Below, piece after piece: positions 5,190 through 7,783 of a stretch of DNA of 7,783 nucleotides (position 1 is its first letter; each line of letters begins with the position of its first letter). The DNA is taken from positions 1 through 7,783 of the forward strand of contig CAITCX010000195.1 in assembly GCA_903890885.1 (NCBI GenBank), in the 5' to 3' direction. A program made the translations under genes and the position numbers. The DNA comes from an uncultured Dehalococcoidia bacterium (GTDB lineage Bacteria > Chloroflexota > Dehalococcoidia > Dehalococcoidales > UBA3254). The notes under the pieces are model-generated. The model worked only from the letters and a program-made list of their open reading frames with translations. It did no database searches and was not told the DNA's origin.

Positions 5190-7783
5190 GTGTATAAGGT
5201 GATAAAACTCTTATTTCATAAACTCAACCGTAATGAAAAAGGCGCGATGCTTCTCCTTGCTATGGCTTTTATGATTATTGTGACTTTGATGATACTCCCC
5301 ATACTGACATTTTCAACCACCGGCATTAAAACCGGGCTAAAATATAACGATAAAGCCGATACTCTGTATGCTGCCGATGCCGGAATTGAAGACGCCAAAT
5401 GGCAGGTAGAATATGACCAGTTGGGCGGCACTTTCAGTACCTATGATCCTCACGATTATTCTTCGTTGTGGGCGTACAGCTTGCCTAAGGTAAATGGCGC
5501 TCCGCCAATAAACAAGAAAAATGTCGATGTTGTTGTTGCCAACGATTGGATTCCTAAGGGGATTACTGTTCCGAGTAAAACGGTAGCTAATGGCATAATC
5601 AATAGCACCAAGCTGATAGTTACAGGAGGCTCTTACGATGCTACCGGTTATAACATCGTCATTACTTATTACCCGGATTTGAACGAATCGCTGAAAATTA
5701 ATACCGTCGGAATCTGGTTACCTCCTGGTTACACCTACAAATCAGGCAGCAGCAACCTGGGGTCTGAACCTACCACCAGCGCCTACCAGGGAGGTCAGGC
5801 CGTCATCTGGACTTTCAGTGCTATTGCTTTTACTTCTTTGCCCGAGGTTAACACCACTGATTCACCCATGACCGCTAAAATTACTTTTAGCTATAGTCCG
5901 TCTACCACGCTGTCTTCTTCAGCCTCTATTGGCAGTTCAATACTTCATGTCGCCAGCACTTCCGGTTTTCCCAATTCGGGCAGAATCAGCCTGCAGAATG
6001 AGTCACTGCCAATTACTTATACCGGCATCACTTCTAATACCATAACTGGAATTCCCGCTTCTGGCGGTGGCTCAATAACTGTCGCACACAGCAGTGGGGA
6101 ACCTGTGGGCCTGGGTATAAAACCCGATGCGGTGTCCTGGGTCAATACCAGCAACGTCTCGGGACTTAGTTATACCTGGGACGATACAGTAAGGGTTTAT
6201 CATATCACTTCAATCGGTTCAACGGCCTCCACAGCTTTGTACACCGCAGCCAGTGCTGGAAATACTTTTCTTAATGTAGTCAGTACGGATGGATTCCCTG
6301 ATTCGGGCAGTTTGACCGTTTATGGCGAACCGGCTGCGCTGACTTATACCGGAAAGACTTCACTTTCGTTTACCGGTATTCCGGCTTCTGGCACGGGCTC
6401 TATAACGATGGCTCATGCTGTTGGTGGAATCGTTGCATATGATGCGACTTCCGTCGATACCTATATCGCTAAAAGCGAACTTAGAAAAATCGGGGGAGCC
6501 ATGAATGGGGATTATTACGCTACGGGCAACTCCCTGATGGAAGATCCCGGCTCTACGGGCGTTAAGTCAAATAAGGTCAACAGTTCGGCGATTGTAGCTG
6601 CACCCAACCCTGACGGAGCCGATAACGGTGTGCCTGATGATGCCAACGTCTCAGCCAGCTATCTTTACTGGGGGACCTGGTATATGTCCGATAACTGGGC
6701 CACGCAAAACAGTATAAGCAGCAGTAATTACAGCCAGAGGTGCCATACGCTGTTCACCGATACCTGCTCAGATTTGTATGGCGGGACCGCTCTCGTTTAC
6801 GGCGGCAGCAGCTGGAGTTCAATGACCACCGGCACCAGTAATGCTCTTTACGGTGTTTGGGGCAGTTCCAGCTCTAATGTCTTCGCGGTTGGTCTGAACG
6901 GTACCATTCTCAAGTACAACGGCACCAGTTGGAGCTCTATGACCAGCGGTACCAGCAATTCTCTTTACGGAGTTTGGGGCAGTTCCAGCTCTAACATCTT
7001 CGCGGTCGGTCTTAACGGCACTATTCTCAAGTATAATGGCACCAGTTGGAGCACCATGACCAGTGGCACCAGCAACACTCTTTATGGCGTCTGGGGCAGT
7101 TCCGCCTCTAATGTCTTTGCAGTTGGCCTGAACGGCACTATTCTCAAATACAATGGTACCAGTTGGAGCTCTATGACCAGCGGCACCAGCAATACTCTCT
7201 ATGGCGTTTGGGGTAGTTCCGCCACTAATGTCTTTGCAGTTGGCCTAAACGGCACTATTCTCAAATACAATGGTACCAGTTGGAGCTCTATGACCAGCGG
7301 CACCACCAATACTCTCTATAGCGTTTGGGGCAGCTCCGCCACTAATGTCTTTGCAGTTGGTCTGGGTGGCACCATTCTCAAGTATAACAGCACCAGCTGG
7401 AGCTCTTCTACCAGTGGCACCAGCAGTGCTCTCTACGGCGTTTGGGGCAGTTCCAGTTCTAATGTCTTCGCGGTGGGGTTTAACTATACTATTTTAAAGT
7501 ACAATGGCACCAGTTGGAGCACCATGTCCGGCGGTACTGGTTATTCCCTGAACAGTATATGGGGTAGTGGCAGCAGTAATGTTTTTGCTGTGGGTTCCGG
7601 CGGCAATTTTGAAAATGGCAGTGACTGGTCTGTGTATTCAAGCAGTCGTTTCCGCGCCACTGGAAATAGTGATGCCGATACCAGCGTTAATCGTGATCTT
7701 ACTCAACACAGCGCCTTCGCCTTTGATCTGGGCACCTATCCCTCTCCTACCTGGGTCTATACACTTTCATGGGAGCAGTGGTA
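5190..7783 (+). CDS. Giant PilX/GspK-like minor pilin fused to a seven-bladed beta-propeller-type repeat (3' end outside window)
   Basis: The frame is open from GTG 5190 to the window end (at least 864 residues, no stop). The leader ends NRNEKG (G18), followed by a hydrophobic helix (about 19-41) without Glu at +5, and ADAGIE at 62-67, as in PilX/GspK tip subunits. Residues 80-240 form an unknown beta-rich domain containing IWLPPGYTY. Two 56-residue cassettes lie at 245-300 and 354-409. Residues 410-530 are an unknown surface region with GDYYATGNSLM and DDANVSASYLYW. Residues 542-812 hold seven units of about 39 residues (consensus LYGVWGSSSSNVFAVG, GTILKYNGTSW), likely a beta-propeller. After it, SDWSVYSSSRFRATG may continue a lectin-like domain begun before the propeller. 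It is third in the minor-pilin operon, 14 bases after the PilW-like gene. Probable role: pilus-tip adhesin combining PilX and PilY1-like functions. The anchor call is firm; the propeller fold and tip role are inferred. Confidence 0.88.
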   Translation, partial: MYKVIKLLFHKLNRNEKGAMLLLAMAFMIIVTLMILPILTFSTTGIKTGLKYNDKADTLYAADAGIEDAKWQVEYDQLGGTFSTYDPHDYSSLWAYSLPKVNGAPPINKKNVDVVVANDWIPKGITVPSKTVANGIINSTKLIVTGGSYDATGYNIVITYYPDLNESLKINTVGIWLPPGYTYKSGSSNLGSEPTTSAYQGGQAVIWTFSAIAFTSLPEVNTTDSPMTAKITFSYSPSTTLSSSASIGSSILHVASTSGFPNSGRISLQNESLPITYTGITSNTITGIPASGGGSITVAHSSGEPVGLGIKPDAVSWVNTSNVSGLSYTWDDTVRVYHITSIGSTASTALYTAASAGNTFLNVVSTDGFPDSGSLTVYGEPAALTYTGKTSLSFTGIPASGTGSITMAHAVGGIVAYDATSVDTYIAKSELRKIGGAMNGDYYATGNSLMEDPGSTGVKSNKVNSSAIVAAPNPDGADNGVPDDANVSASYLYWGTWYMSDNWATQNSISSSNYSQRCHTLFTDTCSDLYGGTALVYGGSSWSSMTTGTSNALYGVWGSSSSNVFAVGLNGTILKYNGTSWSSMTSGTSNSLYGVWGSSSSNIFAVGLNGTILKYNGTSWSTMTSGTSNTLYGVWGSSASNVFAVGLNGTILKYNGTSWSSMTSGTSNTLYGVWGSSATNVFAVGLNGTILKYNGTSWSSMTSGTTNTLYSVWGSSATNVFAVGLGGTILKYNSTSWSSSTSGTSSALYGVWGSSSSNVFAVGFNYTILKYNGTSWSTMSGGTGYSLNSIWGSGSSNVFAVGSGGNFENGSDWSVYSSSRFRATGNSDADTSVNRDLTQHSAFAFDLGTYPSPTWVYTLSWEQW
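5922..6416 (+). repeat. Two 56-residue in-frame cassettes (168 bp each) within the giant pilin
   Basis: Copy 1 covers 5922-6089 and copy 2 covers 6249-6416, offset by 327 bases. They align without a gap: both have an ST-x-GFP-x-SG core, then TYTG, TGIPASG and GSIT-x-AH at the same spacing. The 159 bases between them encode unrelated sequence with DAVSWVNTSNVSGLSYTW. Similar GFP-SG / TYTG modules occur in other bacterial and phage structural proteins to my knowledge, where they act as small stalk or decoration domains. The cassettes sit inside a larger domain, so they look like insertions. Confidence 0.8.
6777..7628 (+). repeat. Seven tandem 117-bp (39-residue) propeller-type repeats
   Basis: The conserved Trp codon of the SSW/TSW motif recurs at 6813, 6930, 7047, 7164, 7281, 7398 and 7515, always 117 bases apart, and then at 7626 after 111 bases. 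Each of the seven units contains a W-G-S block followed by N(V/I)FAVG. A half-unit (YGGTALVYGGSSW) precedes the first Trp and the last unit is two residues short, a pattern that would let the first and last segments share one blade. Units 3 to 5 are nearly identical at DNA level. Seven units of about 39 residues suit a seven-bladed beta-propeller; the fold itself is inferred. Confidence 0.92.

Noticed and set aside
6777..7628. Regular tandem repeats as a possible CRISPR array or minisatellite
   Set aside because: The units are 117 bases, contiguous without unique spacers, in frame, and keep protein motifs through synonymous changes. They are a protein repeat.

Overview
The window is a bacterial cell-surface locus built around type IV pilus or pseudopilus parts. 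All genes lie on the plus strand. No RNA gene, insertion sequence or CRISPR array was recognised. The style of the secreted proteins (long Ser/Thr/Gly-rich beta-repeat exoproteins, PilX-like proteins with large passengers, blades of the SSNVFAVG type) resembles what I know from Chloroflexota, especially Dehalococcoidia. That assignment is an impression from protein style and not a demonstrated placement.

Layout. Positions 2-796 hold the 3' end of a large surface protein with two 105-residue Ig-like repeats and a terminal IPT/TIG-type domain. Positions 901-2487 encode a PilX-like protein whose N-terminal pilin anchor carries a long, probably beta-helical passenger. A 316-base gap without a gene leads to pilT (2804-3901), a complete retraction-type ATPase with an excellent ribosome binding site. 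A second 336-base gap without a gene holds degenerate repeats. Then comes a tight minor-pilin operon: a PilV/GspI-like prepilin (4238-4648), a PilW/GspJ-like prepilin (4645-5175, ATGA overlap) and a very large PilX/GspK-like protein (GTG at 5190, running off the window end after at least 864 residues).

How the genes fit together. The last three genes follow the V-W-X (I-J-K) order of the priming and tip complex of type IV pili and type II secretion pseudopili. The X-like protein carries a seven-unit, 39-residue repeat that should fold as a seven-bladed beta-propeller, in the place where pilV-pilW-pilX loci often carry a separate propeller-bearing tip adhesin, PilY1. The most interesting reading is that pilin anchor and propeller tip are fused in one polypeptide. 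The propeller and two 56-residue cassettes appear to be inserted into older surface domains. The PilX-like anchor is used twice in the window, at 901 and 5190, with equal geometry but unrelated passengers, which suggests a modular way of showing different domains on one pilus machine.

Limits: the first and last genes are cut by the window, no search was run, and domain names rest on motif recognition.
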